A stretch of DNA of 64,000 nt from Adiantum capillus-veneris (GCA_014529385.2 CM043952.1:67345870-67409869); one strand, 5' to 3'. Positions 1 to 12,145 are shown, counted from the first letter of the stretch. Numbers and translations are program-made. The notes: generated by a model from the sequence alone, not told the origin.

Positions 1-1853
1 TGCGGAGTCAGGGGCTCCAGAACAGGTTCCTCATGTCCTTCAACAGGTGGTTAGAACGCCTATTCCACAAGTCATGCAAGTTCAGCCCGCGGCCTTTCAG
101 AGCCCGCATGCTGTCTTGAAAGGACAGGGAACTGGTTACCAGGCAATGCATCCAGTTTTTCCACCACCCACGATACATCCTGGATATTTCGGGGGTGGAT
201 CTGTGTCCCAGGGTATGGCTAGTTATGCGCCTGGAAGTGAGACGTACATGCCAGGAACAGTGTTTGGGGGTATGCAAGGCATGATGCCAAACCCCATGTA
301 TGGTAGCATCGGCATGCAACAAGGTTTTTAGAGCAACCAGGGCCAGTTTGGGGTGCCACACGCTCATTTTGGCATGGCTGGTTTTTTTGGACAGCAGTTA
401 GATATGGCACCTCTAACGCAAAATGTTAATGGCCAAGCTGTGCCGATGATGCGGACTACAGTGCCCATGTTGCAGACTATTCCTTATGACAATTTGGGGG
501 CACTGGAAAAGTCGAAAGCTTACAAAGAAGGTGGCGCAACTGTAAAGTTTAGCGCTTTCAGTGGCTTCCAGGACAAAGCAATGGCTCTCGCTTTCCTCCA
601 GCAGTTTGATACAACTTATGCAAGAGGGAATTTACAGAGGCCTCTAAGGTCAAGAAGCCGCCACTTTCTTGAAGGACAATGCGCTCACATGGTGGACGAC
701 ATTGTTAATGCAAGGACGGGCACCCGCCACTTGGGTCTACTTCAAGCAAACGTTTGCATCTGCTTGGCTGTCAAATGAATTTGAAGACGACGTCATGACA
801 GATTGGCACCAACTTACTTCGGCTACATGCAAGAGCTTGCTGGAGTACAATCGAAGGTTTTGTAAAGCGTTACCCTCAATGACCTCCTACAGATTAGTGC
901 CATTGACAGAGCAGATAGAGAAGTATTGTTGTGGGCTGCCTAAAGGGCTTCGGGACTACTGTACCAAGAACACAGTGGCTACCCTCACCCAGCTCATGGA
1001 AGTTGCTAACACTAGTCTTGCCTTGTTGAAAGGAGAGGACAGTGGGTTTCCGAGCAATGAGAAAGGAGGGCAGCAAAAGAAAAATTCAGCGAAGAAGTCC
1101 TTTGTGAAAACGGCTCCTGAAGCATCACAGGGGTCAAAAAAGGCTCTCAAAGACAAGGATTTAGCCGGGACTTCTGGAGCGCAGGCAAAGAAATTGAAAA
1201 GGAAGCCTTTTGTGCGTAAGTTGCTCGAGGAAAAGAAGGTCCTAATGGCTGAAAACAAATGCTTTATATGCGAGCAGCCTGGTCACTTTGCTACCAATTG
1301 TCGACAAAGGAAAAGACCAGCTGAATGCCAACGAGTTATGTAGAGCATGGGGTAAAGTTAGAGATCAAACGACACTCATCTTTTTTGATCCAAGTGCCAA
1401 AGCAAACTTTATCTCACCAGAGTTAGCTATGAAGCTGGGCATCAGAGCTGAAGAGATGGGATACACGGTAGAGGCAGGGTTGGCATGTCCTAGCAATTCA
1501 AGGTGTGTTACTCCTATTATTGGAAAGCTGTGTCTGCTTATTCAGTTATATGTAGACAAAAGAATTTTATATCATGCCATTGGAAGGGTGCGATGTGCTA
1601 CTTGGAATTCCGTGGACGTTCAGAGTACATGGCGTGCTGGATGCCTTCGACAAGACGATCACCCTTCAGCATAGGGGCAAAACTCATGTTTTGGATGTAA
1701 AGCTCAAAGGGGAGTCCGTCCCTATTGTATCTGCTTCGGCTATCACTTCTGTAATAAAGAATCATCTTTCTGTGTACTTGATTTTTGCACGTGATGTCTC
1801 AGATAATTGTCAGTCAAATTTATCTGTATTAGATAAAGAAAGGTCGTGCGTAT
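1..1853 (+). mobile_element. Ty3/Gypsy gag-protease fragment, broken
   Basis: Fossil LTR retrotransposon piece. Parts: gag capsid-like region from about 350 to 1080, basic linker, a CCHC zinc knuckle (CFICEQPGHFATNC) at about 1258-1300, and a protease-like region at about 1345-1850 similar in layout to the two larger Gypsy elements further right. Reverse transcriptase and LTRs are absent. The left end runs off the window and the right end stops where LINE-A sequence begins. It has several breaks and is old. Confidence 0.8.
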
Positions 1854-2335
1854 GTGGCCAATAGCACATCGTATCCCATGAGACAAGTGGGTGTCCATGT
1901 ATCTGGCTCTCGTTACAAAGCCATCCTCCGTAAGCTGTAGAAGATGCTCTCTGTAGAAATCCATCTGAGTGCCCAACTCTTGTGCCCGCTATATAGTCAC
2001 GCAAAGTCACAAGGGACGCGTCCTGAGGAGTGGGGACGGGGGACGGGGCTCAAATGGATTTTAGTATAAAAAAGAGGGCGGGACGGCAAGTGGGGACGGG
2101 AAGCCCAAAAATGGGCGTCCCCCTGTGACTATGGAATCAGGTCCTTGTAGATGAGCCTGGTGATCTTGGATTGTGTAAGAGTCAGAGAGGGTGCCTCTAG
2201 TGAGTACTGAAAGGGGGGCAATCTTTCCATGTTGAACCCATGTGCCTGAAACCATGATGTCATCTCCCCATACGAGCATGCTATATCTCTCTGCATTGCT
2301 AACAGTCGAGAGGACTCAAGTCTACGAACTCAAGG
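1854..2335 (-). mobile_element. LINE-A fragment (ORF2 C-terminal part)
   Basis: Minus-strand match to the better LINE-A copies in the same window: contains HLSHGIRCA and the YREHLLQLTEDGF segment, interrupted by a short inverted-repeat-ended insert. Both ends are truncated. It overlaps in content with the next copy, so it is a separate insertion or duplication. Confidence 0.7.
2005..2130. mobile_element. Possible 126-base MITE inside LINE-A
   Basis: A GC-rich insert absent from the other LINE-A copies. Its ends are imperfect inverted repeats: AGTCACAAGGGACGCGTCC on the left, and AGTCACAGGGGGACGCCC when the right end is read on the minus strand. No clean target duplication is visible, so the family is unassigned. 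Confidence 0.4.
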
Positions 2336-2589
2336 AGTTCGGTTTAGCAAAGTTTACGAGGATCCCTCTCACTCATGTTGCTACGTGTTTATAGTTACCT
2401 CCACACACAAGTGCATCTCGTACTTAAAGGATGTTCTTTTTCCCGACATACTTTTTTGAGACATATTCCACATGTGGAGAATATGAGTCTCTGGGACTAA
2501 CGCTCCCACCCGCTATATCAATTATGTGTCTAGACCATTTTGAGCACACTGTATCACGAACAATTTTAGTGGCAAAAAATTGTCGGATA
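2336..2589. other. Unassigned spacer between LINE-A copies
   Basis: About 250 bases with no match to LINE-A and no recognised repeat; no open frame of interest. Confidence 0.4.
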
Positions 2590-4057
2590 CTTAGAATAAA
2601 TTGGCGGATGAGCTTGGTGGTCTCTGACTGTGTAAGAGTGAGAGATGGTGCATCCAATGAGTACTGGAATGGTGGCAGCCTGTCTTTGCTAAACCCATGC
2701 GCCTGAAACCATGATGCCATCTCTCCATACCAGCATGTTGAATCTCCTTGTATGGCTAACTGTCGAGAGGACTCAAGTGCTATGTGTGCATATGTGTCTC
2801 TAGGAAGTTCCCATGTGTGGTTTACGAAGGAGACTGATCTGGTGAGCGCCTCCACCACTAGTGGGGGGGTCGCTAGCTCTGCTCGGATAATGGCCCGTGG
2901 TACTGATGCCTTGGCTCTAATGAGCCGCGAGATCATAGAGACGATAGGTTTCTCCATGTTCCCCCATCCATCTGTGCGACCTGGTGATCCAATGAAGGTC
3001 CCCATATCTCAGCTCCATAGAGCAATGCTGAAGCCACCAAGGTGTCAAAGAGCCAGAGCTTCGTCCGGGGTTCCTGAAACTGAACTTGCGAACACATCTT
3101 CTCTAATCTACCGAGTGTTGCGTGGGCTCTAATCAGTCTGGTCTCTGCTGCTCTTCTGAGTGAGAATGCAGGTCCGCTAAAAACCACTCCAAGGTAAGTG
3201 TAAGCATCTGCGTACTCCACAGTCTCCTGGCCGTATGTGAATGTAGGTGCTGCTCCCTGATCCACTGTGGGGTGGTATTAAACACCATAACCTTGCTTTT
3301 ACCAAGGTTGACAGACAAACCACTTTCGTGGGCAAACCTATGCAAAGCATCCAGTTGACGTTGCATTCCCTCTAGAGATTCGGAGATCAACACTACATCA
3401 TCAGCATATAACAAAAGTGGAATCCATGTCCCTGCCAACACTGGACCTCTATCCCCATCGCTCTCAATGTAGTCCGAAACCTCATCCACATACATACCGA
3501 AAAGAGTAGGAGAGAGCGGGCATCCCTGCTTCACCCCAATAGTGGAGTGAACCGGTGTAGAAAGTCCCTCAGGGATCTGTACAATGCCATGATCCCCCAA
3601 ATGAGCTCTGTGGGTACTCCCATTTCCTGTAATTTGCGCATCAATCTAGCTCTCGGTACTGTATCAAACGCTCTGCGGAAGTCCACAAAGCTACAATAGA
3701 TCCGTCTCCCATGAGATCTGCCTTCCTCGATGATGGCCCTGAGTGTCAAGATATGGTCAAGAGCTAAACCCTGCCTGCCCAGCTGCACGCATTCCTTCCC
3801 TCTCTGCCCATCTACTCAGCTGTCGCTCAAGAATGGATGCATACAACCGTGCCACTGTGTGTCCAATCATGATAGTGCGATAATTCCCAGGCTCCATGGG
3901 GTCTCCTGACTTGAAGATAGGTACGATCGTAGATAGGCTCCAAGTGTCCGGTAGGCCCTCACACATGGCACGGTTAAACATAACTGCTAGAAGCTCTGCT
4001 CGTAGGTCTTTGGCATGCATGAAATGCTCAGCGACTAAGCCATCATGATCATATGCT

Positions 4058-4060
<3 letters not shown>
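2590..4060 (-). mobile_element. LINE-A copy, reverse transcriptase part
   Basis: ORF2 reverse transcriptase on the minus strand: FVDFRRAFDTVPRARLMRKL (finger/palm), GVKQGCPLSPTLFGMYVDEV, LLLYADDVVLIS (the catalytic YADD) at about 3390-3430, and LSVNLGKSKVMVFNT. 5' truncated where the (GA)n tract begins; frameshifts split the reading. Sense to the host gene. Confidence 0.85.

Positions 4061-4120
<60 letters not shown>
4061..4120. repeat. (AG)30 microsatellite
   Basis: Sixty bases of perfect AG/TC dinucleotide. On the right it meets the LINE-A 3' terminal AAATGAAATG motif, on the left the 5' end of another LINE-A copy. Confidence 0.98.
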
Positions 4121-4124
<4 letters not shown>

Positions 4125-4701
4125 GAAATGAAATGAAATGTTATATTAACGTCTTCAAAAGGCCAAAGTGACCTATGAGACAGAAAGTTACAATGTGGTG
4201 GATCAGATACAAAGTCAAAGTAACAAAATAACAAAATACAAAACAAAGATATATACCATGGGGTCCTAGATTGGTCGATGTGAACTAAGCAAAATGGGCA
4301 GCTTGCTGGGATAGCTGAATCACATGAGATCTAACATCGGTCGTTCGCAGATCTCATCAATCTCCTCCATGGTTAGTAGTCTTACCGGGCGTTGCGCATG
4401 CCTCGCCAGAGTACTCCGAATCTTCTGAAGTAGTCTCCGTCGATGCTGTGTGGTCCTCCGCAGTCGTGGGCGCCTCGATTTCCCCAGCTGAGTCGCTCGG
4501 TCAATCAGTGTGCCTTTGGTGTGAGACAAAAGGGAGCTCTGCTGTGGGAGCGGCTCCTTCGGCTGTCCCGTGTCTACTCTGAAGAAATCGGTGATCCGTC
4601 TTTGAGACTGGCCAGCCTCGCCACTCATCAGGCTATCTATGTGTCTGTGCAGCTCGAGCAAGAACAAACCCAGTCATCTCTGATCCTCGTATTCCATGAC
4701 T

Positions 4702-4704
<3 letters not shown>
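4121..4704 (-). mobile_element. LINE-A 3' end copy
   Basis: Contains the 3' untranslated region (minus-strand GGCCTTTTGAAGACGTTAAT then ACATTTCATTTC) and the last ~115 codons of ORF2 (RRITDFF, TMEEIDEI). 5' truncated at the next (GA)n tract. Confidence 0.85.

Positions 4705-4778
<74 letters not shown>
4705..4778. repeat. (GA)n microsatellite
   Basis: Seventy-four bases of GA with one irregularity, between two LINE-A copies. Confidence 0.97.
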
Positions 4779-4986
4779 AATGAAATGTTATATTAACGTC
4801 TTCAAAAGGCCATAATGACCTATGAGACCCGAAAGTTACAAAGTGGTGGATCTGATTCAAAGTCAGAGTAAAACGATAACCTAACAACAATTCAAAACAA
4901 AGAAATATACTATCGGGTCCTAAGTTGGTCGATGTGAGCCAAGCAAAAACTAAGCAGAAAATGGGTGGCTTGTTGGGATAGCTGAA

Positions 4987-7900
4987 TCACAAGAGATCTA
5001 GCATCGGTCGTTGGCAAATCTCATCAATTCCTCCATAATTAGTAGTCTGACCGGGCGTTGTGCATGCCTGGCCAGCGTGCTCCGAATTTTCTGTCGTAGC
5101 CTCCGTCAATGCTGTGTAGTTCATCGAAGTCGCGGGCGCCTGAATTTCCCCACTTCAATCGCTCGGTCAATCAGTGTGCATGTTCAATCACTCGGTCAAT
5201 CAGTGTGCCTCTGGTGTCAGACGAGGGGGAGCTCTGAAGTGCGAGTGGCTCTTGCAACTGTCTCGTGTCTGCTCTGAAGAAGTCTGTGATCCGTCATTGA
5301 GACTCGCTAGCCTCGCCATTCATCAAGCTATCTCTGTGTCTGCGCAGCTCGAGCAAGAACAAACCCAGACATCTCTGATCTACGTATCCCATGACTATCC
5401 AGAGTGGTCCAAAACCCTCTCTGAACAAGCAATGGAAGCGGCCTCGTATCTCGTAGTAGACGAGGCCGCGGCATGTATAGTGTAGCTTTGTCTCAGGTTC
5501 CGTGTTACACAAGGGGCATGTCCTGTCCTCTGCTGGTACTCCGCTGTATCTCCCAATCTCAATCTGCAACTGGTGAGAAGATGTGCGTAACTGGCCAATA
5601 GCACATCGTATCCCATGAGACAAGTGGGTATCCATGTATCTAGGTCTCGCCACAAAACCATCTTCCATAAGCTGGAGAAGGTGGTCTCTGTAGAAAGCCA
5701 TCTTCGTGCCCACTTCGTGTGATGGTTGTATCCATGTCCTCCTGGTGTCTAGCTGGGTCAGGTCTTGGCAAATGAGCTTGGTGATCTCTGACTGTGTAAG
5801 AGTGAGATATGGTCCATCCAATAAGTACTAAAATGGTGGCAGCCTGTCTATGCTGAACCCATGTGCCTGAAACCATGATGTCATCTCCCCATACCAACAT
5901 GTTGTATCTCCTTGTATGGCTAATTGTCGAGAGGATTCAAGTGCTATGCGAGCATATCTGTCTCTAGGAAGTTCCCATGTGCGGTTTATGAAGGAGATGA
6001 TCTGGTGAGCGCCTCCACCACAAGTGGGGGGGCCGCTAGCTCTGCTCGGAAAATGGCCCGTGGTTTTGATGCCTTGGCTCTAATGAGCCGCGAGATCATA
6101 GAGACGAGAGGTTTCTCCCTGTTCCCCCATCCGTCTGAGTGACCCGGCCTCCCGTGGTGATCCAGTGAAGGTCCCCATATCTCGGTTCCATAGAGCAATG
6201 CTGAAACCACCAAGGTGTCGAAGAGCCAGAGCTTCGTCTGGGGCTCCTGAAACTGAACCTGGGAACACATCCTCTCCAATCTACCCAATGCTACGTGGGC
6301 TCTAGTAGGTTTGGCCTCTGCTGCTCTTCTGAGTGAGAATGCAGGTCCGCTAAAAACCACTCCAAGGTAAGTGTAAGCGTCTGTGTACTCCACAGTCTCG
6401 TGGCCATATGTGAATGTAGGTGTTGACCTCCTAATCCACTGTGGGGTCGTATTAAACACCATAACCTTGGTTTTACCCAGGATGACAGACCAACCACTTT
6501 CGTGGGCAAACGTATAAAAAGCATCCAATTGACGTTGCATTCCCTCTGGGGATTCGGAGATCAACACTATGTCATCAGCATATAACAGAAGTGGAATCCA
6601 TGTCCCTGCCAACTAAGCACCTTTATCCCCATCGCTGTCAATGTAGTCAGAAACCTCATCCACATACATACCGAAAAGAGTAGGAGAGAGCGGCCAGCCT
6701 TGCTTCACCCCAATAGTGGAGTGAACCGGTGTAGAAAGTCCCTCCGGGGTGCGTACATGCCCTACTACTGATCTGTACAATGCCATGATCCCCCAAATCA
6801 GTTCTGCGGGTACTCCCATTTCCTGTAATCTACACATCAATCTAGCTCTGGGTACCGTGACAAAAGCTTTGCGGAAGTCCACAAAGCTACAATAGATCCG
6901 TCTCCCATGAGATCTGCCTTCCTCGATGATGGCCTCTCCTGAATCCTGCCTGCCCAGTTGCACGTATTCCTTCCCTCTCTTCCCATCTACTCAGTTGTTG
7001 CTTAAGAATGGATGCATACAACCGTGCTAGTGTGTGCCCAATCATAATAGTGCGATAATTCCCAGGCTCCATGGGGTCCCCTGATTTCAAGATAGGTACA
7101 ATCGTAGATAGGCTCCAAGTGTCCGGTAGGCCCTCACACATGGCACGGTTAAACCTAACTGTTAGAAGCTCTGCTAGTAGGTCTTTGGCATGCATGAAAT
7201 GCTCAGCGACTACGCCATCATGATCATATGCTCTCCCAATCTTCATCCTGTCAATCGCTTTCTTCACCATCTCAGCGGTGAAAATAACACATGCGTGTGG
7301 GCATGGATCGGGGGGGGGAGGTTGGGGAGGGGCGGCTGTCCAGGTACTGTGTACAAAGATGATGCATAATGACCCCAGGTCTCTGTGGAGGAAATAGCAG
7401 GGGGGGGGGGACTGCTCATCAAAGAGCCGCCACGCCTGACGCGAGTCCTGACTCAAGAATAGCTGATATAGATCCTGCTCGAGTCGAGCCAGAAAAGCCC
7501 TCTTCTTCCGCCGCACTAGGCGTCGAAAGTCGATCTGTGAGTGTCTGTGAGTGACGTCCCTCAACAGCACCTCCCTCTGAAGTCTGGCTCTAGTCTGGCA
7601 GCACTCCTCATCGTACCAGTTGTTCTGAGGCATGCTCCCTGATCAGCAGCTCTACTCAGGCTGGGTGTGTGGGTATGCTTCTACTGCTGCCTCATGTAAT
7701 GTCTGTGTCAGTATAGTAGTTAGCTCCTCCAAGGGTCGCCCCGGGTCCTCAGTGCATAGGCGTCTTTAGATTCCGTCCATGTATAGAGAGTCCGTCTCCC
7801 GTGTGAATGTGTAGCGAGTAGGGGCTGCTATTCGTGGCTTGTGTACTACACTGCACTGGCAGGAGATGGTCATCGACACCAGAGCATGATCCACTGCCAC

Positions 7901-8690
7901 CCCGACCGGTCTGGGCCCAACAGTGATATCCTAGATACTAGAGATGAGATTCGGTTGTGCCATGACATAGTCCACTGTGCTGGCTCCATGTCTGTGCGGG
8001 AAGCATGTAAAACCTCCCGCAGCAGGAAATCTATGTAGGCCGTTCAAGATGGCCAATCCATGTGCAGTGCCCATGTCTATGAGGTGTCACCCATATTCAG
8101 TATATTCCTCATCGTGTGATAATCTGGAAAGTTCCGTCTCTACAACATCTAGCTCTCTTAGCATCTCCTCTGAAGTATCATAAAACACTGCCTGGTGATG
8201 GGCAGTCCTAGCATTGAAGTCCCCGAGGATGATAATGTCACCGTCCCTAGAGAACTCCCATATGTCATCATCCAAAATAGAGAAAGCGGACTGTCCTCTA
8301 GGTGATGCATAAACTGATGTACTCGGGGGAAAGTAGCAAATAGCTAGATAGAGGTATCTGCCTGTCTCTGCTTTCAGTCTCACCCACATGTACCTAGCCT
8401 GCTCGTCCCTACAGGCTATATGTATCAGTGGCTGCAGATCCTCTCTAAATAACACTGCCACTCCCTCGAGCCCCGCCCTCTGTGCTCTGAGCGTGTCTCC
8501 TGCCTGTAGGCTGTCTCCCACCTGTATCCGCTGATGTGAGGCATGGATTGCCCAGGGGCCTGGTGTGTCTCAGAGTAAAAGATGGTGTCTCTTCCAGTAA
8601 AGCTATCCTCAAAAGCACCCACATCAAGACGCATAGATCCATTGCAGTTCCAGGCAGCTACTTTGAGTGTGGTCCCATAAGTCTCGCACC
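4987..8690 (-). pseudogene. LINE-A ORF2 (endonuclease-reverse transcriptase)
   Basis: Endonuclease: VAAWNCNG at the start, IFYSETHQAPG, and IILGDFNART at about 8200. Linker: NNWYDEECCQTRARLQREV. Reverse transcriptase: PVNYRT-like GNYRTIMIGHTLARLYA, FVDFRKAFVTVPRARLM, GVKQGWPLSPTLFGMYVDEV, LLLYADDIVLIS at about 6570-6600. C-terminal part: CPLCNTEPETKLHYTC with HC-type spacing, then CLFREGFGPL and RRITDFF. Frameshifts and an internal low-complexity stretch near 7310-7420 break the frame. Confidence 0.85.
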
Positions 8691-9583
8691 GTCATGTGGA
8701 GAGTCGCTCTAGTATTACCACTTTTCCGTCTCGGTAAAAAGCGATCTTGCCTTTTCCCCTTGCCGCTCTAATCTCCGGCATTACTTCCTGCATATGAGCG
8801 ATCTACGAGAGGGTGAAATCATCCCCGAGAAAGATGCCAGTCTCTTTAAGAGTTTGTCTTTTCTTCAAGAATGACTTCTTTGCTTCCATGGAGGGAAAAC
8901 GGAGGATGAGTGCTCTTTCTTTTGAGGTTTCTCCACTGCTTCTATTTTTCTTTATGTTGCCCACTCTCCATGCCCTTGTGTGCGTCGGCTCATGAATCCC
9001 CATCAAGGCTGTGAGTTCTTTTACTTCTTCGTCCACTAGCCTTTGTCTTTAAGACCGCAAATTCTCACATGTAAAGCGCGCACCCTTCTCCTCTGCTCCT
9101 CCTCTAGTGTCTGATTAATGATGTTGGGTGTGGACGTGGGCGTTATCTCCTTGCCTTTTCCTTTCTTGGCCACCTTGATCCATTTCTCGGCTTCATCCGC
9201 CTTCGTTGAGTTTTGGTAAGAACATCCACCCAAGAAGTCGTCATTTTTTTGTGTTGCTCTTCTCCCTCTTTGATGGCCCATACTTGCTCCTTGATCGTGT
9301 TGATTTCTTCGATTACTCAGGGTTGCAGTTCGCCCTCTTCCAGTGTGTTTCTTGATCGTGCTTCGGCGAGATCTTTCTTGAGTGAGGCGATCTCTTTCTC
9401 TTGGGTCGTCACTCGGTCTTCCAGCGTGCTTATCTTGCTCTCTTGGATCAGCACGCGTCCTTCGAGCATGTTTATTGTGCCCCAGAGATTGCGGTTCATC
9501 TTGGTAATGATCTCCGTCATTTCCTCTTTGCATTTTTGAATGGCATCCTCTACGGGGTCAGCTTTATCGTTCATCTTCCTCAT
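8690..9583 (-). pseudogene. LINE-A ORF1 (coiled-coil, RRM-like)
   Basis: Starts MRKMNDKADPVEDAIQKCKE and forms a heptad-like coiled coil (RVLIQESKISTLEDRVTTQE, KEIASLKKDLAEARSR). After frame changes it continues as LHVRICGLKDK, ELTALMGIHEPTHTRAWRVG, ALILRFPSMEAKKSFLKKRQ, TGIFLGDDFTLS and EIRAARGKGKIAF. This order of coiled coil, RRM-like and C-terminal domains resembles the ORF1 protein of animal L1-type elements, an RNA-binding trimer. No zinc knuckle is seen. Confidence 0.75.
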
Positions 9584-9598
9584 GCTTGATCGCCGTCC

Positions 9599-9745
9599 AC
9601 AAGGGAGTTAGATGTACGTGTGCACCCACCCTAGCAACAGGTGCGGCAGCTGGGCGAGTGGGGGAGCCGGCCGCAAGGGAGTCACTAGATGTACGTTTGC
9701 ACCCACACTAGCGGCGGGCGTGGCGAGTGGTGGAGCGTGAGGCGG
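9599..9745 (-). repeat. Two 73-base monomers in the LINE-A 5' region
   Basis: AAGGGAGT and GATGTACGT then TGCACCCAC recur with a period near 73. Repeated 5' monomers act as promoters in some LINE families; that role is only inferred here. Confidence 0.6.
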
Positions 9746-9770
9746 TATGGCCAGGGAGGGGCAGCGATAG

Positions 9771-10096
9771 TTACCTATCTGATTGCGGGCACAGAAAATT
9801 GCTTACAAAAAATGAACTAGTTGTCTCAAAAACAAAAGTGAAGGGGGGGGGGGGGGGCAGGGGGGGATGATTAGATATTGGGAATACTCCTCCATTAAAA
9901 TCAGCATCATTCCAGAATATGTGCCCTCAATATGCTCAACTGTGTGTGTGTGTGTGTGTGTGTGTGCGCCGAAAACAAAAGGGGGGGGGGGGGGGAAGTA
10001 TGGTAGAGAGAGTGGGGGGAGGGAGGGTGGGGGTTATAATATTTAAAAAAAGAAAAAAAAATTACTTCCTACGCGTTAAAAATTGGGGGGGGGTGT

Positions 10097-10158
<62 letters not shown>

Positions 10159-10336
10159 TACCCGGCGGGGCAGCAGGCGAAGCGAGGGGGGGGGGGCAGA
10201 GGCAACGTGAGGGGAGGCGGCAAGAGTTCCACTGCGCGCGGGGCTGCAGGCGGGCACAGCAGCAGCAAGGGGTGCAGGTCACACAGGGGGCAGTGAGGGA
10301 GCAGCGAGCAGGGCAGCGGGGGTGAGCGAGCAAGGC

Positions 10337-10338
<2 letters not shown>
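9771..10338. repeat. Low-complexity block: poly-G, (TG)n, G-rich
   Basis: Contains short G runs near 9843 and 9980, (TG)13 at 9941-9966, a 61-G homopolymer at 10097-10157, and a GC-rich stretch up to the next (GA)n. No gene is seen; the long Gly/Pro frames across it are homopolymer artefacts. Confidence 0.9.
10097..10157. repeat. 61-base poly-G run
   Basis: Uninterrupted G61 (poly-C in the host transcript). Prone to G-quadruplex formation and to sequencing or assembly length error. Confidence 0.9.

Positions 10339-10394
<56 letters not shown>
10339..10394. repeat. (GA)28 microsatellite
   Basis: Perfect dinucleotide tract that joins the LINE-A 3' terminal AATGAAATGAAATG motif on its right. 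Confidence 0.98.
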
Positions 10395-10397
<3 letters not shown>

Positions 10398-10925
10398 GAA
10401 ATGAAATGTTATATTAACGTCTTCAAAAGGCCATAATGACCTATGAGACCCGAAAGTTACAAACTGGTGGATCTGATACAAAGTCAGAGTAACAAAATAA
10501 CTTAACAACAGTACAAAACAAAGATATCTACTATGGGGTCCTAACTTGGTCAATGTGAGCCAAGCATAAAACTAAGCGGAAAAATTTGGGCGGCTTGTTG
10601 GGATGGCTGAATCACAAGAGATCTAGCATCGATCGTTGACGAATCTCATCAATTTCCTCCATGGTTAGTAGTCTGACCGGGCGTCATGCATGCTTGGCCA
10701 GCGTGCTCCGAATTTTCTGTCGTAGAACCCGTCGATGCTGTGTAGTTCTTCGCAGTCGTGGGCGCCTGGATTTCCCTAGTACAATCGCTCGGTCAATCAG
10801 TGTGCCTCTGGTGTGAGACGAGGGGGAGCTCTGACTTGGGAGTGGCTCTTGCGGCTGTCCCGTGTCTCTGCTTTGAAGAAGTCTGTGATCCGTCTTTGAG
10901 ACTGGCTAGCCTCGCCATTCATCAG

Positions 10926-11129
10926 GCTATCTCTGTGTCTGCGCAGCTCAAGTAAGAACAAACCCAGACATCTCTGATCTTCGAATCCCATGACTCTTGA
11001 GAGCGGTCCAAAACCCTCTCTGAACAAGCTATCTCTGTGTCTGCGCAGCTCAAGTAAGAACAAACCCAGACATCTCTGATCTTCGAATCCCATGACTCTT
11101 GAGAGCGGTCCAAAACCCTCTCTGAACAG
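10926..11129 (-). repeat. In-frame 102-base tandem duplication in LINE-A
   Basis: Two near-identical 102-base units (10926-11027, 11028-11129), each encoding 34 residues that include FREGFGPLSRVMGFEDQRCL. Confidence 0.9.
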
Positions 11130-12145
11130 GCAGTGGAAGCGACCTCGTATCTCATAGTAGACGGGGCACCGGCATGTATAGTGTATAGTGTAGCTCTGTC
11201 TCAGGTTCCGTGTTACACAAGGGGCATGTCCTGTCCTCTGCTGGTACTCCGCTGTACCTCCGAGTCTCAATCCACAACTGGTGAGAAGATGTGCGTAACT
11301 GGCCAATAGCACATCGTATCCCATGAGACAAGTGGGTATCCATGTATCTGGGTCTCGCCACAACACCATCTTCCGTAAGCTGGAGAAGGTGGTCTCTATA
11401 GAAAGCCATCTTCGTGCCCAATTCCTGTGCTGGTTGTATCCATGTCCTCCTGGTGTCTAGCTGAGTTAGGTCTTGGCGGATGAGCTTGGTGATCTCTGAC
11501 TGTGTAAGAGTGAGAGATGGTGCATCCAATGAGTAATGGAATGGTGGCAGCCTGTCTATGCTGAACCCATGTGCGTGAAACCATGATGTCATCTCCCCAT
11601 ACCAGCATGTTGTATCTCCTTGTATGGTTAACTGTCGAGAAGATTCAAGTGCTATGCGAGCATATCTGTCTCTAGGAAGTTCCCATGTGAAGTTTATGAA
11701 GGAGACTGATTTGGTGAGCGCCTCCACCACAAGTGGGGGGGCCGCTAGCTCTGCTCGGAGAATGGCACGTGGTACTGATGCCTTGGCTCTAATGAGCCGC
11801 GAGATCATAGAGACAAGAGGTTTCTCCGTGTTCCCCCATCCGTCTGAGCAACCCGGCCTCCCGTGGTGATCCAGTGAAGGTCCCCATATCTCGGTTCCAT
11901 AGAGCAATGCTGAAGCCACCAAGGTGTCGAAGAGCCAGAGCTTCGTCCGGGGCTCCTGAAACTGAACCTGCGAACACATCCTCTCCAATCTACCCAATGC
12001 TGCGTGGGCTCTAGTAGGTCTAGCCTCTGCTGCTGTTCTGAGTGAGAATGTAGGTCCGCTAAAAACCACTCCAAGGTAAGTGTAAGCGTCTGTGTACTCC
12101 ACAGTCTCCTGGCCGTATGTGAATGTAGGTGCTGACCTCCTGATC

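Larger units (their letters stand above)
4779..9770 (-). mobile_element. LINE-A, near full length (5.0 kb)
   Basis: The most complete copy. Reading the minus strand: a GC-rich 5' region with two repeated monomers, ORF1 (coiled coil plus RNA-binding-like part), ORF2 (apurinic-type endonuclease, reverse transcriptase, C-terminal Cys-rich part), a 3' untranslated region and a (TC)n junction. Several frameshifts break both reading frames, so it is dead. Non-LTR retrotransposons copy themselves by target-primed reverse transcription. The clade cannot be fixed by eye. Sense to the host gene. Confidence 0.85.

Noticed and set aside
7369-7554. Independent small plus-strand gene inside LINE-A
   Set aside because: Antisense shadow of the ORF2 linker with a G-run artefact.
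10062-10553. Long Pro-, Gly- or Leu/Ser-rich open frames on both strands
   Set aside because: They are translations of poly-G and (GA)n tracts, not genes.
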